Part shown: one piece after another, positions 33,399 to 42,495 of the stretch
Position numbering within the stretch: the stretch's first letter is position 1
Layout of the letters: the number at the start of each line of letters is the position of its first letter
From: JAFLCL01 sp964502175
GTDB taxonomy: Bacteria > Myxococcota_A > Polyangia > Polyangiales > Sandaracinaceae
Assembly (NCBI GenBank): GCA_964502175.1
Contig: CAZCVE010000032.1
Location: forward strand, 36,391-100,390
Reading direction: 5' to 3'
Length of the DNA: 64,000 bases
The notes under the pieces: model-generated
What the model was told of the DNA's origin: nothing
Seen by the model: only the letters and a program-made list of their open reading frames with translations
Databases searched by the model: none
Made by a program: the position numbers and the translations under genes

Positions 33399-33443
33399 TG
33401 CGGCCGGGGACTCCGGCCGCAAGCCGACGAGAGGTCGTCGGCT
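33399..33443. repeat. Two adjacent perfect inverted repeats (hairpin pair)
   Basis: The first hairpin has TGCGGCCGG (33399-33407) and CCGGCCGCA (33413-33421) around GGACT, a 9-bp stem. The second has AGCCGACGA (33422-33430) and TCGTCGGCT (33435-33443) around GAGG, also 9 bp. They abut directly and fill most of the 75-bp gap between two genes on the reverse strand. A Rho-independent terminator is unlikely without a T-tract; a REP-like element or mRNA stabiliser would fit. Confidence 0.7.
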
Positions 33444-33460
33444 GCGGCGACGGTTGGCGC

Positions 33461-34105
33461 TCAGCGCTTGTGGAAGGGGATCGGCGAGCGAAGTCCGCCC
33501 GACGACGTCGGCGGCGCAGCCTGGTTGTCGGCGGCGTCGCCGTCGAACGTGGCGACCGCGGCGAGGACCTTGTCCATGCCACCGGCGACGGCGGCGGGAC
33601 GCTGGAAGAGCTCGACCGCGCGAGCGAGCCGCAGGCTCGTCGTCTTGCCGAGCTCGATCTCGCGCTCGAGGAACGCCTCGAACGAGCCGTAGCCCTTGGC
33701 CTCGTAGAGCCGCTTGTCACGGATGTCGATCAGGATGAGGCCGACGTCCATGAAGCTCCGGCTCAGCGTGCGCTTGAGGCCGCGGATCTGAGCCGTCGCC
33801 GTCGCGAGCGCGCCGATCTTGGCCTTGAGCTCGTCGGCGCCCACGGGCGCGCGCACCGTCAGCTTCGGCGGGATCTTGCTCCGACGCTCGGCGAGCGGCG
33901 CTGCGACCACGTCCGGCTTCTTGGGCTCGGGCTTCTTGGGCTCGGGCTTCTTGGGCTCGGGCTTCTTGGGCTCGGGCTTCTTCGGCGCAGCCACCTGCTT
34001 GGGCTCGGGCTTCTTGGGCTCGGGCTTCTTCGGTGCCGGCGTCGGCTTGTTCGTCTTGGCGACCCCACCCTTCGGTGCGGCCTTGTTCTTCGGTTTGGCT
34101 GCCAC
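33461..34105 (-). CDS. Lys-Pro-Glu-repeat protein with DUF3102-like domain
   Basis: The start is a GTG at 34105 with GGAGGGG 7-13 nt upstream; the product is 214 residues. An in-frame ATG at 34186 is less favoured because it has no such site. Residues about 15-65 are a basic Pro-rich linker with six KKPEP-type pentapeptides in two blocks. The C-terminal part (about 85-185) contains LSRSFMDVGLILIDIRDKRL, GYGSFEAFLEREIELGKT and SLRLARAVELF. This resembles the helical DUF3102/ParB-associated pattern in which a helix-turn-helix-like segment follows an IRDxRLY motif. A DNA- or chromosome-associated protein is a fair guess. A 12-bp palindrome lies 41 bp upstream of the start. Confidence 0.65.
   Translation of the reverse strand: MAAKPKNKAAPKGGVAKTNKPTPAPKKPEPKKPEPKQVAAPKKPEPKKPEPKKPEPKKPEPKKPDVVAAPLAERRSKIPPKLTVRAPVGADELKAKIGALATATAQIRGLKRTLSRSFMDVGLILIDIRDKRLYEAKGYGSFEAFLEREIELGKTTSLRLARAVELFQRPAAVAGGMDKVLAAVATFDGDAADNQAAPPTSSGGLRSPIPFHKR
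33914..34039 (-). repeat. 15-bp tandem repeats encoding KKPEP
   Basis: The unit ggcttcttgggctcg repeats four times from 33914 and twice more near 34008-34039, separated by a short diverged stretch. In the reverse frame it encodes KKPEP pentapeptides. Its high similarity at the DNA level, beyond what the protein requires, points to recent slippage. Confidence 0.85.
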
Positions 34106-34145
34106 AGAGGCCCCTCCGTCGGGTGCGGGGCCTGTAACACCCGGG

Positions 34146-34157
34146 ACAGACGTCTGT
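34146..34157. promoter_or_regulatory. 12-bp perfect palindrome upstream of the KKPEP-repeat gene
   Basis: ACAGACGTCTGT is a perfect 12-bp palindrome 41 bp upstream of the GTG at 34105. On the reverse strand it overlaps TTTACA, a possible -35 element. A dimeric repressor operator is the simplest reading, but a chance palindrome cannot be excluded. Confidence 0.35.
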
Positions 34158-34228
34158 AAAGACCTTGTTTCACGGTCGAGCCCCACCGACCCGAAACGGA
34201 CCGGTGAGGATCGAGCGCGCGACGTGGG

Positions 34229-37200
34229 TCACTCCTCGCCGGCGCCGTCTTCGACCCCGAAGTGGAACCACTCGTCCGTCATCCGCGGCGTCTCGAGCAG
34301 GCTGCCGTCCGGGCCGTCGCGGCGCACGACGAAGGTGCGTCGCGAGATCGACTCGTCGCTCTCGCGGGCGAAGACGACGATGTAGTTGATGCCGGGACGA
34401 AGCGGCACGTTGGCGTCGAAGCGCGCCTCACGCGGCTGCGGCGCGTCGCGGTTCGACTGGTAGAAGACCTTGCGCAGGCCGACGTAGACGTACACGTCGC
34501 GCACACGCTGGTCGTCCGCCGCGAGCGCACGGATCGGGAACGATGCCTCGCGCGTGACGAGCGCGGGCGCCGTCTCGACGTCGATGCGCGGGGGCATGTG
34601 GTCGAGGTTGAGCGCGACCGAGCCTCCGCTGCCGCGGCCGCTCGCATCGGTCGCGAGCACCCACGCCGGGCGATGCTCGCCGATGTCGAGGCGCACGTAG
34701 CCATCGAGCTCCGCCTGGGCCGGGGCCGAGACCGCGCCGCCGCGGATCGTGCCGATCACGCGCCCGTGCGGCCGATCGTAGATCGACGCGTTGGCGCTCA
34801 CCGTCACGTTGCCGCGACGCGCGGTCGGCGCCGTCGACACGTCCTCCGCGATCGGGACATCGACGCGCTCGGTGAACGACTCGCGCAGATCCACGTCGCC
34901 GATCTGCACCTCGAGCCGAGCGCTCTCGCCCTCGAAGTCCGGCAGGACCTCGAACGTGAACGCCACCGTGCGCTCCTGGCCGGGCGCGATGTCGTCCACG
35001 CGGAAGCGGCCCGCGTGGAGCAGCACGCCGCGGCCCGCGAGGCTGCGGAGGTTCGCCTGTGTCTCGTGCGTCGGACCGAGGCCCGTGTTGCGCACGCGCA
35101 CGTAGATCGTGCCCTCTTCACCGCGCTGGACGACGCCGTCGCCGTTGCCGCGAACGTCGTCCGCCACCTGGATCTGGTAGGCGAACTGCGGTCGCGGCAG
35201 GCCGTGCACCTGCGTCCGGATCTCCGCGGGCGGCGGCGCGTGGCCGAAGCCCTCTTCGAAGTCGAGGCGGATGCCGTCCGATCGATCGGAGATGTCCATG
35301 GGCAGGCGGCACGAGCGCTGCCCCTCGACGAGCTCACAGAGGCCGAGCGTGGTGGTCCACTCGCGCGTCTCGCCCGGCGCGATGCGGCCGAACGTGAGCT
35401 CGCGCTGGTTGAAGAGCGCGAAGTCGCTGTGGGTGGTGGCCCGGAGGCGGCTGAGCGGTGCCGTGCCCGTGTTCGTCACGCGGACGCGCAGATCGAACGG
35501 CTGACCCGCGGTGCCGGTCGAGTCGGCCTGCACCGTGGACACCTCGACGGTCACGGGGCTCGGGCCCTGATCGGTGCCGGGCGACCAGTCCACCCCGAGG
35601 CGACCGAGCTCCTCGATGGCGCGCGCCATCTCCTGCTCCTGCATCTGCGCGATCACGGGGCTCGCGTCCGAGAGCAGCTCACGGCGGCCCGAGCGCGTGG
35701 CCCGGGCGAGGAGCGAGCGCGAGAAGCGCAGGAGGAACTCGTCCTCGTCGGTGTTCTCTTCGGCGTCGGGCCCCGCCTCGCGGAGCGCGAGGCGCGTCTC
35801 GGTCGGCAGGTAGTAGCGGAGCGTCAGCGCTGCGCGCTCGCCGGACTCGGCGCTGTCGTTCGTGAGGTGCGAGGACAGATCCGACTCGCGCAGGTACTGC
35901 TGGTCGACGGTGAGATCCATCTCCTCGCGGTCGACCGTCATCGGCTCGATCTCGATGTCCGGCGTGATGCCGACGCCCTGGATCGAGACGTCACCGGGCG
36001 TGAGGTACTGCGCGATCGTGAGCTTGAGCGCGGAGCCGTCGTCGTAGTCGTAGAGCACCTGCACGGAGCCCTTGCCGAACGTCGTCTCGCCCACGATGAG
36101 GGCGCGATCGTGGTTCTTGAGCGCGCCCGCGACGATCTCGGACGCCGACGCGCTGCCGCCGTTCACCAGCACGATCATCGGGTAGTTCGGCTCGGTGCCC
36201 TCGCGTCGCGCCGTCTTTTCGTCGCGCTGCTCGGGATCGGTCGACTCCGTCGTGACGATCGTGCCCGTCTCGAGGAACGCGTCGGCGACGCGCACCGCCT
36301 GATCGAGGAGACCGCCCGGGTCGTCGCGGAGGTCGAGGACGAGACCGCGCATGCCCTGCTGGTGCAGGCGCGCGAGCTCGCGCTGCATGTCGTCGAACGT
36401 GTTGCCCTGGAAGCTGTCGATCGAGATGTAGCCGATGCCGTCTCCCAGCATGCGAGCCTCGACCGACTCGATGTGGATGATCGCGCGCTCGAGCGTGAAG
36501 CTGCGCGGATCGGTCCAGCCGCCCTCGCCTTCGCGCACGACCCACACGTCGACCGGTGAGCCGGGCGGACCGCGGAGGCGGTCGACCGCCTCTTGGAGCG
36601 GCATGTTCAGCGTGGTCTCGGCGCCGATGCGCACGATGCGGTCGCGGCGATGGAGGCCCGCGCGATCGGCGGGCGTGCCGGGGATCGGGCGGATCACGGT
36701 GAGCTGGTGATCGCGGATCGAGATGACGATCCCGAGGCCGCCGAACTCGCCGCGCGTCGTCATGCGCATGTCCTCGTACGTCTGCGTGTCGAGGAACATC
36801 GAGTGCGGATCGAGCGTGCGGAGCATGCCGTTGACGGCGGCTTCCTCGACCTCGCGGAGATCGACCTCCTCGTCGTGGAGGTTCTCCTGGATGAACGCGA
36901 AGATGTCGCGGAAGCGCTCGGACAACGCCCACGGGCTGTTCACGTCGTCGACGCGGAACTGACGCCGCGCGGTGTCGACCTGCAGCGTCAGCATCGGCGC
37001 GCCGTCTTCGTAGTCGACGAGCACGGGCGCGACCTGACCCTGGATCGCGTTGAGCCCGCCGAGGAGCATGCGGCGCGGCTGGATGCGCTCGGGCTCCACG
37101 TAGTGCTCGACGACCTGCATCAGCACGCGGTTCATCAGCACGCGCTGGGTGAGATCGTACGGCTCGTGGGCGCGGACCTCTTGCGCGCGCGCGGAGTTGT

Positions 37201-37426
37201 CGATGTCGAGATCGAGCCCGTTGCGCTCCGGGTACAGGTACGTGAGCGCGAACGCGCCCGCGATCGCGAGCGCGCCGACGCCCATCTGGAGGAGCCGGGT
37301 GGCTGCAGATCGCGTGGGGAGTCGCGTCTCGTCGCCGGTGGCGCCCGCGGATGCATCTGGGCGGCTCGGTCGGGCGCGCCCTTCGGTCTCGCGCACCTCG
37401 TGTCCGGGCTCGTTCGCGTCGTTCAT
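34229..37426 (-). CDS. Large S41 C-terminal processing peptidase with PDZ and extra C-terminal domains
   Basis: The 1065-residue protein starts at ATG 37426 with GAGGAG 6-11 nt upstream and has one N-terminal membrane helix (about 47-68). A long N-terminal domain precedes a PDZ domain (about 228-300: GEFGGLGIVISIRDHQLTV). The S41 catalytic domain has GGSASASEIVAG with Ser427 and GETTFGKGSVQ with Lys452; the 25-residue spacing equals that of CtpA. The extended DLRDDPGGLLDQAV motif is present too. After about residue 560 it carries 500 residues found in the MXAN_5808-like group of myxobacterial peptidases: beta-rich repeats (PFDLRVRVTNTGTAPLSRLR), an SH3-like part and a final Ig-like part. Ordinary CTPs have 400-550 residues. 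A processing role for secreted or envelope proteins is inferred. Confidence 0.9.
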   Translation of the reverse strand: MNDANEPGHEVRETEGRARPSRPDASAGATGDETRLPTRSAATRLLQMGVGALAIAGAFALTYLYPERNGLDLDIDNSARAQEVRAHEPYDLTQRVLMNRVLMQVVEHYVEPERIQPRRMLLGGLNAIQGQVAPVLVDYEDGAPMLTLQVDTARRQFRVDDVNSPWALSERFRDIFAFIQENLHDEEVDLREVEEAAVNGMLRTLDPHSMFLDTQTYEDMRMTTRGEFGGLGIVISIRDHQLTVIRPIPGTPADRAGLHRRDRIVRIGAETTLNMPLQEAVDRLRGPPGSPVDVWVVREGEGGWTDPRSFTLERAIIHIESVEARMLGDGIGYISIDSFQGNTFDDMQRELARLHQQGMRGLVLDLRDDPGGLLDQAVRVADAFLETGTIVTTESTDPEQRDEKTARREGTEPNYPMIVLVNGGSASASEIVAGALKNHDRALIVGETTFGKGSVQVLYDYDDGSALKLTIAQYLTPGDVSIQGVGITPDIEIEPMTVDREEMDLTVDQQYLRESDLSSHLTNDSAESGERAALTLRYYLPTETRLALREAGPDAEENTDEDEFLLRFSRSLLARATRSGRRELLSDASPVIAQMQEQEMARAIEELGRLGVDWSPGTDQGPSPVTVEVSTVQADSTGTAGQPFDLRVRVTNTGTAPLSRLRATTHSDFALFNQRELTFGRIAPGETREWTTTLGLCELVEGQRSCRLPMDISDRSDGIRLDFEEGFGHAPPPAEIRTQVHGLPRPQFAYQIQVADDVRGNGDGVVQRGEEGTIYVRVRNTGLGPTHETQANLRSLAGRGVLLHAGRFRVDDIAPGQERTVAFTFEVLPDFEGESARLEVQIGDVDLRESFTERVDVPIAEDVSTAPTARRGNVTVSANASIYDRPHGRVIGTIRGGAVSAPAQAELDGYVRLDIGEHRPAWVLATDASGRGSGGSVALNLDHMPPRIDVETAPALVTREASFPIRALAADDQRVRDVYVYVGLRKVFYQSNRDAPQPREARFDANVPLRPGINYIVVFARESDESISRRTFVVRRDGPDGSLLETPRMTDEWFHFGVEDGAGEE

Positions 37427-37599
37427 CGGTCTCCTCGTGTCCTACGGTCGTGCACTCGACCCCATGTCGCCGGTCGGGTGGCCGGGCAGTATAGCCTGCC
37501 GCTCATGGTCTCGACCCCGCGTCACTCCACCCCATTGGCTGGGGGCGTCCCGCCATCTGCTCCGTGGAGCCGAGCGCGTCCAAGTCAGCGGAGGACGGC

Positions 37600-39369
37600 A
37601 TGAGCGACGAGGCGGAGATCGGCGCGCTGCGCCCCAACATGCGGCCGCTGCTGACGGCGGTGTTGCTCAACGTGCTCTTGGCGCTGGGCCTCTTGGGCTG
37701 GCCGTACTACCGAGGTCGCGAGCGCGCCGGCGCGTCGGCGCACGCGGTCGTCGAGCTCTCGGCATGCCTCCTCGATGGTCGACCTCGCGCGACGCTCGGC
37801 CTCGCGCTGCCGCTCGGTGAGCGCGAGCGCTTCGCGACGCTCTACGAAGGTGCGCCGGAGGACTGGCCGGGCCGCTGTCGTCCGCTCGTGGCGCAGGTCG
37901 GACACGAGCCGGCCACCTTCGTCCTCCCGTCCGCGAAGGCCGCGGAGCTCGATCTCAGCGAGGCGATCGAGGACCTCGAGACTGCGCTGCTCGACCTCGA
38001 GAGCGCCCGACGCCTCGGCCGTGGCGCGGTCCCGGAGGAGCCGCTCGAGGCGCTCGGGCGGGTGCGCGGGATGGTCGCCGCGCTCCTCCTCGCCAACGAT
38101 CTCGAGATCGAGGTGGAGGCCGTGGGGCTCGACCTCGGGCCCATCGAAGAGACGCTGCCTGCGCCGAGCCGCGTGCCGCTCCGGACCGGCGCTGGGTTCT
38201 TCTACGCGGACACCCGCGAGGGCGTGGTCCTGCGGGTCGTCGCGGCCGACGGTGTAGGCATCGCCGAGGTCGAGGTGGAGCCTCCCGCGACCGACGCCCC
38301 CGCGAGGGTGCGCGTGCTCCAGCTGCGTCGGCCTGGCGGCGCGCGTGGCGTCCTCGTCGGACCCGACGACGCGTGGCTCGCGTGGACCACGCCCGAGACG
38401 ACCTGCGAGACCGACGAGCGTCACTGCGCGATGCGCGCGACGGGCCTCGGACGACTCCTCGAAGGCAGCCGCGTGATGCGCCCCGAGTTCTGGATCGCTG
38501 CGCATCCGGCGGGCGCGATCGAGCGATCGATCGTCGTGGCAGACGCGCGCTTCACGATGGTCGCGCGGACGCCCGAGGGCGGCTTCGAGGCGCGCGTGTT
38601 CGAACGCGGCGAGCCGATCCCGCCGCCCCCGCCGAACGAGCGACCCGAGCCGCCTCCGCCGGTGCAGGCGACGGCGACGCGCGTCGTGGAAGGTGTGCGC
38701 GACTGGGTGCTCCGCGACGGCGGTGCGTTCGTGCTGCGTGACACCGAGGCGGGTCGCGACGTGCTCTCGATCGACGTCACCGATCCTCTGCGCGATCTCG
38801 TGTCGGGCGCACCCGAGGGCGCGGAGATCCTCGAGGGCTGCGGACACCGCATCGTGGCGTTCGGTCCGCGCAGCGCGCAGGTGGTCGGTGAAGCCGTCGC
38901 GTGGCCGACGATCGAGCACCACGCGCGCGTTCCGATGCGCGGGCCGTCTCCTGCGGAGTCTTCGATCCACCTCGCGTGCGACGCGTCGGGTGTCGTGATC
39001 GGCGTGCTCGAGCAGGACGGAACGCTCGTCGTCCATCGCTGCGCGGAGGGCGCCTGCAGCAGCACCACGTGGCCGATCACGCACGTCGAGGCCTTCGACG
39101 TGGTGCTCCACGAGGGCAACGTCTGGGTGGCCTCGAGCGGGGGCGAAGACTCGCCGCAGATCCGCGTGGGACGCCTCGACGCCACGTCCGAGCCTCGCGT
39201 CGCCGGAGCGTGCTGGAGCTCCGGCCACGGCATGTGTGGACCGGGGCGCTGGGCGAGCGGCGTCCACGCGGGCCTCGTGCTGACGGCCCGCGACGGCTCG
39301 GACGCGCTCGCGCTCGGGCTCGACGGCGAGGACTTCGTCGGCCTGCCCGGGCTCACGTCCGGGCTCTGA
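37600..39369 (+). CDS. Membrane-anchored hypothetical protein
   Basis: From ATG 37600, with GGAGGAC 4-10 nt upstream, the protein is 589 residues. A GTG at 37564 would add 12 residues but lacks the site. One transmembrane helix (about 16-36, LLTAVLLNVLLALGLLGWPYY) anchors a large extracytoplasmic part. That part has no recognisable enzyme motif. A Pro-rich linker (EPIPPPPPNERPEPPPP, near 346-362) divides it in two. The C-terminal 200 residues have beta-strand repeats and scattered Cys (CGHRI; HLACDASG; CWSSGHGMCGPG), consistent with a beta-propeller of unknown kind. It is divergent from the S41 peptidase gene and may be a partner, but this is only context. Confidence 0.65.
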   Translation: MSDEAEIGALRPNMRPLLTAVLLNVLLALGLLGWPYYRGRERAGASAHAVVELSACLLDGRPRATLGLALPLGERERFATLYEGAPEDWPGRCRPLVAQVGHEPATFVLPSAKAAELDLSEAIEDLETALLDLESARRLGRGAVPEEPLEALGRVRGMVAALLLANDLEIEVEAVGLDLGPIEETLPAPSRVPLRTGAGFFYADTREGVVLRVVAADGVGIAEVEVEPPATDAPARVRVLQLRRPGGARGVLVGPDDAWLAWTTPETTCETDERHCAMRATGLGRLLEGSRVMRPEFWIAAHPAGAIERSIVVADARFTMVARTPEGGFEARVFERGEPIPPPPPNERPEPPPPVQATATRVVEGVRDWVLRDGGAFVLRDTEAGRDVLSIDVTDPLRDLVSGAPEGAEILEGCGHRIVAFGPRSAQVVGEAVAWPTIEHHARVPMRGPSPAESSIHLACDASGVVIGVLEQDGTLVVHRCAEGACSSTTWPITHVEAFDVVLHEGNVWVASSGGEDSPQIRVGRLDATSEPRVAGACWSSGHGMCGPGRWASGVHAGLVLTARDGSDALALGLDGEDFVGLPGLTSGL

Positions 39370-39461
39370 GCTCGTCCGAAGTCGACGCGTCGAGCGGAGT
39401 CTGTGAGAGACTCCGCGCCGCAAAAACGCCGATCACCAAGGCGTTCGGGAGGCAGGCGTTC

Positions 39462-42176
39462 ATGACGCAGCACGAGAGCAGCACGTACCCGTTCCACTCC
39501 CCGCTCGTCGGACGCGACCGCGAGCTCGCCGATCTCGACGAAGCGCTCGCGCGCGCGATCGATCGCCAGCAGCTGAGCGCGGTCACGTTCGTGGGCGGTC
39601 GTGGCGTCGGCAAGTCGCGCCTCGTCGACGAGGCGATCGAGCACCTCTCGCGCCGTGAGCCGAACCTCCGCGTGCTCCGCGCGAGCGCGCGCGACGGTGG
39701 CGGCGGCGCCTACGATCCGATCGCGCGGCTCCTCCGATCTCGCGCGGGCGTGAGCGAGGGCGCGAGCGAAGGCGACGTGAGGAGCGCGTTCGCGAAGATG
39801 ATCGGCGAGGTGCTCGGCGGCACGGCCACGGCCGAGTTCCTCCACGTGCTCGGCGCGTACGTCGGCTGCTCGTACCCGGAGTCGCCGCTGCTCGCCGCGG
39901 TCGACGACGATCCGGTGCAGCGCGGCGCCCTCCAGCGCGCGGTGGTGCGCCGCTTCCTCGAGATCGACGGCCGCAGCCGGCCTCTGATGTTGGTGCTCGA
40001 AGATCTCGAGCGCGCGAGCGACGACGCGCTCGATCTCGTGCACAGCCTGCTGTCGTCCTTGCGAGGCGCGCCCATCCTCCTCGTGGCGACGACGCGGCCC
40101 GAGCTGCTCGTGCGTCACCCCGACTGGTCGGGCGCGACGGTGCCGGGGGCGTCGTCCGCCACGCTGCCCGGCAGCGTGCCGAGCGATCACGTGGTGCACG
40201 AGCTCTTGCCGCTGCGGCCCGACGACGCCGCGCAGCTCGTCCTCCACCTCCTCGATCCCGTGGGCGATCCGCCCGAGGATCTCGTCGACGCGGCCGTCGA
40301 CGTGGCCGGCGGCAGCCCGGCGCTGATCGAGCAGATGGTCCGCGCGTACGTCGCGAGCGGCACGCTCCAGCAAGGTGAAGACGGTCGCTGGCACGTGCAC
40401 CTCGATCGCCTCGACGACGCGCAGCTGCCGCTCTCGGTCGAAGACGCGATCGCCGCGCGCATCGCGGCGCTGTCACCGGTCGAGCGAAAGCTGCTCGAGC
40501 ACGCGGCGGTGATGGGCGGCGTGTTCTGGCTCGGCGGGCTCGTGGCGCTCGGCCGGCTCGAGCGCGAGGCGCCCGATCTCTGGGGCGGCGCGGAGGACCT
40601 CGCCGCGCACTACCGCGATCTCCTCGATGGCCTTCGTGAGCGCGACTACGTGCTGGCCCTCCCCGACTCCGCGATGTCGGGCGAGAGCGAGCTCGCGTTC
40701 AAGCACAACCTCGAGCGCGAGACGCTCTACAGCCTGATGAACGCGAACGAGGTGAAGCGCCTTCACCTCCACGTCGCCGAGTGGCTCGAGGCGCGCTTCC
40801 CGGCGCGCGCTGGGGCCCGCAGCGAGACGGGCGGCCGCAGCGAAGAACAGTGCGAGCTGCTCGCCACGCACTTCGAGCGCGGCGGCGCCACGCGTCGCGC
40901 GGGCTACTTCTGGCTCGAGGCTGCCGATCAGGCGCGCGCGCGCTTTGCCAACGCACGCGCCGCCGAGCACTACGAGCGAGGCCTGAGCTTCCTCGGCATC
41001 GAAGACGAGGTGCGTCAGATCGATGCGCTGCACGATCTCGGCGACGTGCTCCAGCTCGCAGGCAAGAACGACGAGGCCATCCAGGCGTTCCAGCGCATGC
41101 GCCGCATCGCGTTCCGCCTCGACCTCAAGGCCAAGGGCGGCGTCGCGCACAACCGCATCGGCCGCGTGTACCGCGCGATCGGCCACCTCGACGTGGCGAT
41201 GCGTCACCTCGGCAACGGGCACGCGCTGTTCGATGCCGCCGCAGACTCGCGCGGCGTGGCGTCGTCGCTCGACGACGTGGGCAAGGTGCACTGGATGCGC
41301 GGCACGTACGACGCGGCCGAGCGCTTCTTCCAGAAGGGTCTCGAGCTCCGTCGCGAGATCGGCGACGCGCGCTCGATCGCGCTCTCCCTCAACAACCTCG
41401 GCCTCGTCTACCAGGACTCGGGTCGCTTCGAGGCGGCGCGCGACGCGTTCAGCGAGGCGATCCAGCTCCGCCGCGAGATCGGCGATCGCACGGGCATCGC
41501 GCAGACGCTCAACAACCTCGGCTCGATCTACCAAGACCAAGGCGATCACGGCCGCGCGCTCGACCACTACCGCGAGGCCCTCGAGCACTCGCGCGCCGTC
41601 GGTGATCGCATGAGGCAGGCGGTGATCCTCACGAACCTCGGCGAGACACAGTACCGACAGGGCAACCCGGAGCAGGCGATCGCCACGCTGCGTGAGGCCG
41701 AGCAGATCAGCGCGTCGCTCGGTGATCGCATCCTCGAGGGTGAGATCCTGCGCGGCCTCGCGAAGGCGCACCTCCTCACCCACGACGTGGGCGAGGCCAA
41801 GAACCTCATCGGGCGATCGATCGCGCTCTTCGAGCAGGCCAAGGGCAAGGCGTTCCTCGCGGTGGCGCTGCGCACGGCGGGCGAGATCGAGCAAGGCGCT
41901 GGCTGGGGCGGCGGAGAGGCGCACACGCGCGCGCGCAGCTTCTTCGATCGATCGATCCAGCTCCTCGAAGAGCTGGGCAACGACGTCGAGATCGGACGCA
42001 GCTACACGGCGCTCGCGAGCTTCCTCGAGCTCGACCCGGACGCGGCCACCGATCCGGTGCGCGTGATGGAGATCCAGCGGATGCGCACGCGCGCCGCGGA
42101 GATCGCCGATCGCCTCCACGGCGCGCAGTCGGTGCCCGAAGAGGCCACCGACCCGAACGCGAATGTCGAGGGATGA
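39462..42176 (+). CDS. AAA ATPase / TPR protein (signalling ATPase)
   Basis: The 904-residue protein starts at ATG 39462. The N-terminal ATPase part opens with PLVGRDREL, then Walker A GGRGVGKSR (about 46-54), and LMLVLEDLERASDDALDL as Walker B and sensor. It continues with a MalT/AfsR-like helical region (RPDDAAQLVLHLLDP; IEQMVRAYVASGTL). From about 480 to 850 there are eight or more TPR units, including near-identical consecutive ones such as RSIALSLNNLGLVYQDSG and GIAQTLNNLGSIYQDQG. This combination belongs to the large STAND-like signalling ATPases, where the TPRs sense ligands or proteins and ATP binding sets the active state. No output domain (kinase, cyclase, HTH) is fused. The following 90-residue gene starts 4 nt after its stop, so they are probably cotranscribed. 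Confidence 0.88.
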   Translation: MTQHESSTYPFHSPLVGRDRELADLDEALARAIDRQQLSAVTFVGGRGVGKSRLVDEAIEHLSRREPNLRVLRASARDGGGGAYDPIARLLRSRAGVSEGASEGDVRSAFAKMIGEVLGGTATAEFLHVLGAYVGCSYPESPLLAAVDDDPVQRGALQRAVVRRFLEIDGRSRPLMLVLEDLERASDDALDLVHSLLSSLRGAPILLVATTRPELLVRHPDWSGATVPGASSATLPGSVPSDHVVHELLPLRPDDAAQLVLHLLDPVGDPPEDLVDAAVDVAGGSPALIEQMVRAYVASGTLQQGEDGRWHVHLDRLDDAQLPLSVEDAIAARIAALSPVERKLLEHAAVMGGVFWLGGLVALGRLEREAPDLWGGAEDLAAHYRDLLDGLRERDYVLALPDSAMSGESELAFKHNLERETLYSLMNANEVKRLHLHVAEWLEARFPARAGARSETGGRSEEQCELLATHFERGGATRRAGYFWLEAADQARARFANARAAEHYERGLSFLGIEDEVRQIDALHDLGDVLQLAGKNDEAIQAFQRMRRIAFRLDLKAKGGVAHNRIGRVYRAIGHLDVAMRHLGNGHALFDAAADSRGVASSLDDVGKVHWMRGTYDAAERFFQKGLELRREIGDARSIALSLNNLGLVYQDSGRFEAARDAFSEAIQLRREIGDRTGIAQTLNNLGSIYQDQGDHGRALDHYREALEHSRAVGDRMRQAVILTNLGETQYRQGNPEQAIATLREAEQISASLGDRILEGEILRGLAKAHLLTHDVGEAKNLIGRSIALFEQAKGKAFLAVALRTAGEIEQGAGWGGGEAHTRARSFFDRSIQLLEELGNDVEIGRSYTALASFLELDPDAATDPVRVMEIQRMRTRAAEIADRLHGAQSVPEEATDPNANVEG

Positions 42177-42180
42177 CGCG

Positions 42181-42453
42181 GTGAGGTTCCAGAGCCCGGA
42201 AGAGGTCCGTCTTGCGTGGGACGAGCAGCAGATCTCACGGCTGGACTACGTCACGAGCGTATGCCCGTTCCTCACGGCCCAGACGATCGACGAGATCGCG
42301 GGCGCGATGCCTCGCCCCGTCCTCGACACGTTCGAACGCTTCGCCCGTGGCTACTGCGATCAGGAGCAGGTCTCCATCGGGCGCGGCCCTCGCCTGGCGG
42401 ACCCCCCTGATCTGGGGAAGACCCTCGTCTCCTGGTTGGAGCGACGCGCTTGA
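42181..42453 (+). CDS. Small hypothetical protein
   Basis: The 90-residue product starts at GTG 42181, or at ATG 42163 overlapping the end of the AAA-TPR gene. It is a soluble, mostly helical protein with RLAWDEQQISRLDYVTSVCP and ARGYCDQEQVSIGRGP and two Cys. Its tight spacing behind the AAA-TPR gene suggests a companion. No family is recognised. It is the last gene before the 43-bp palindrome array. Confidence 0.6.
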   Translation: MRFQSPEEVRLAWDEQQISRLDYVTSVCPFLTAQTIDEIAGAMPRPVLDTFERFARGYCDQEQVSIGRGPRLADPPDLGKTLVSWLERRA

Positions 42454-42495
42454 CCGTCTGTCTTCGTTCGAACGCTCCGAAGCGCGGCCTGAGTG

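Noticed and set aside
32132..34159. A 675-residue open frame on the forward strand opposite CorC and the KKPEP gene
   Set aside because: It is antisense to two well-supported genes, Arg/Ala/Leu-rich, and has no motif; GC-biased third positions create such frames throughout the window.
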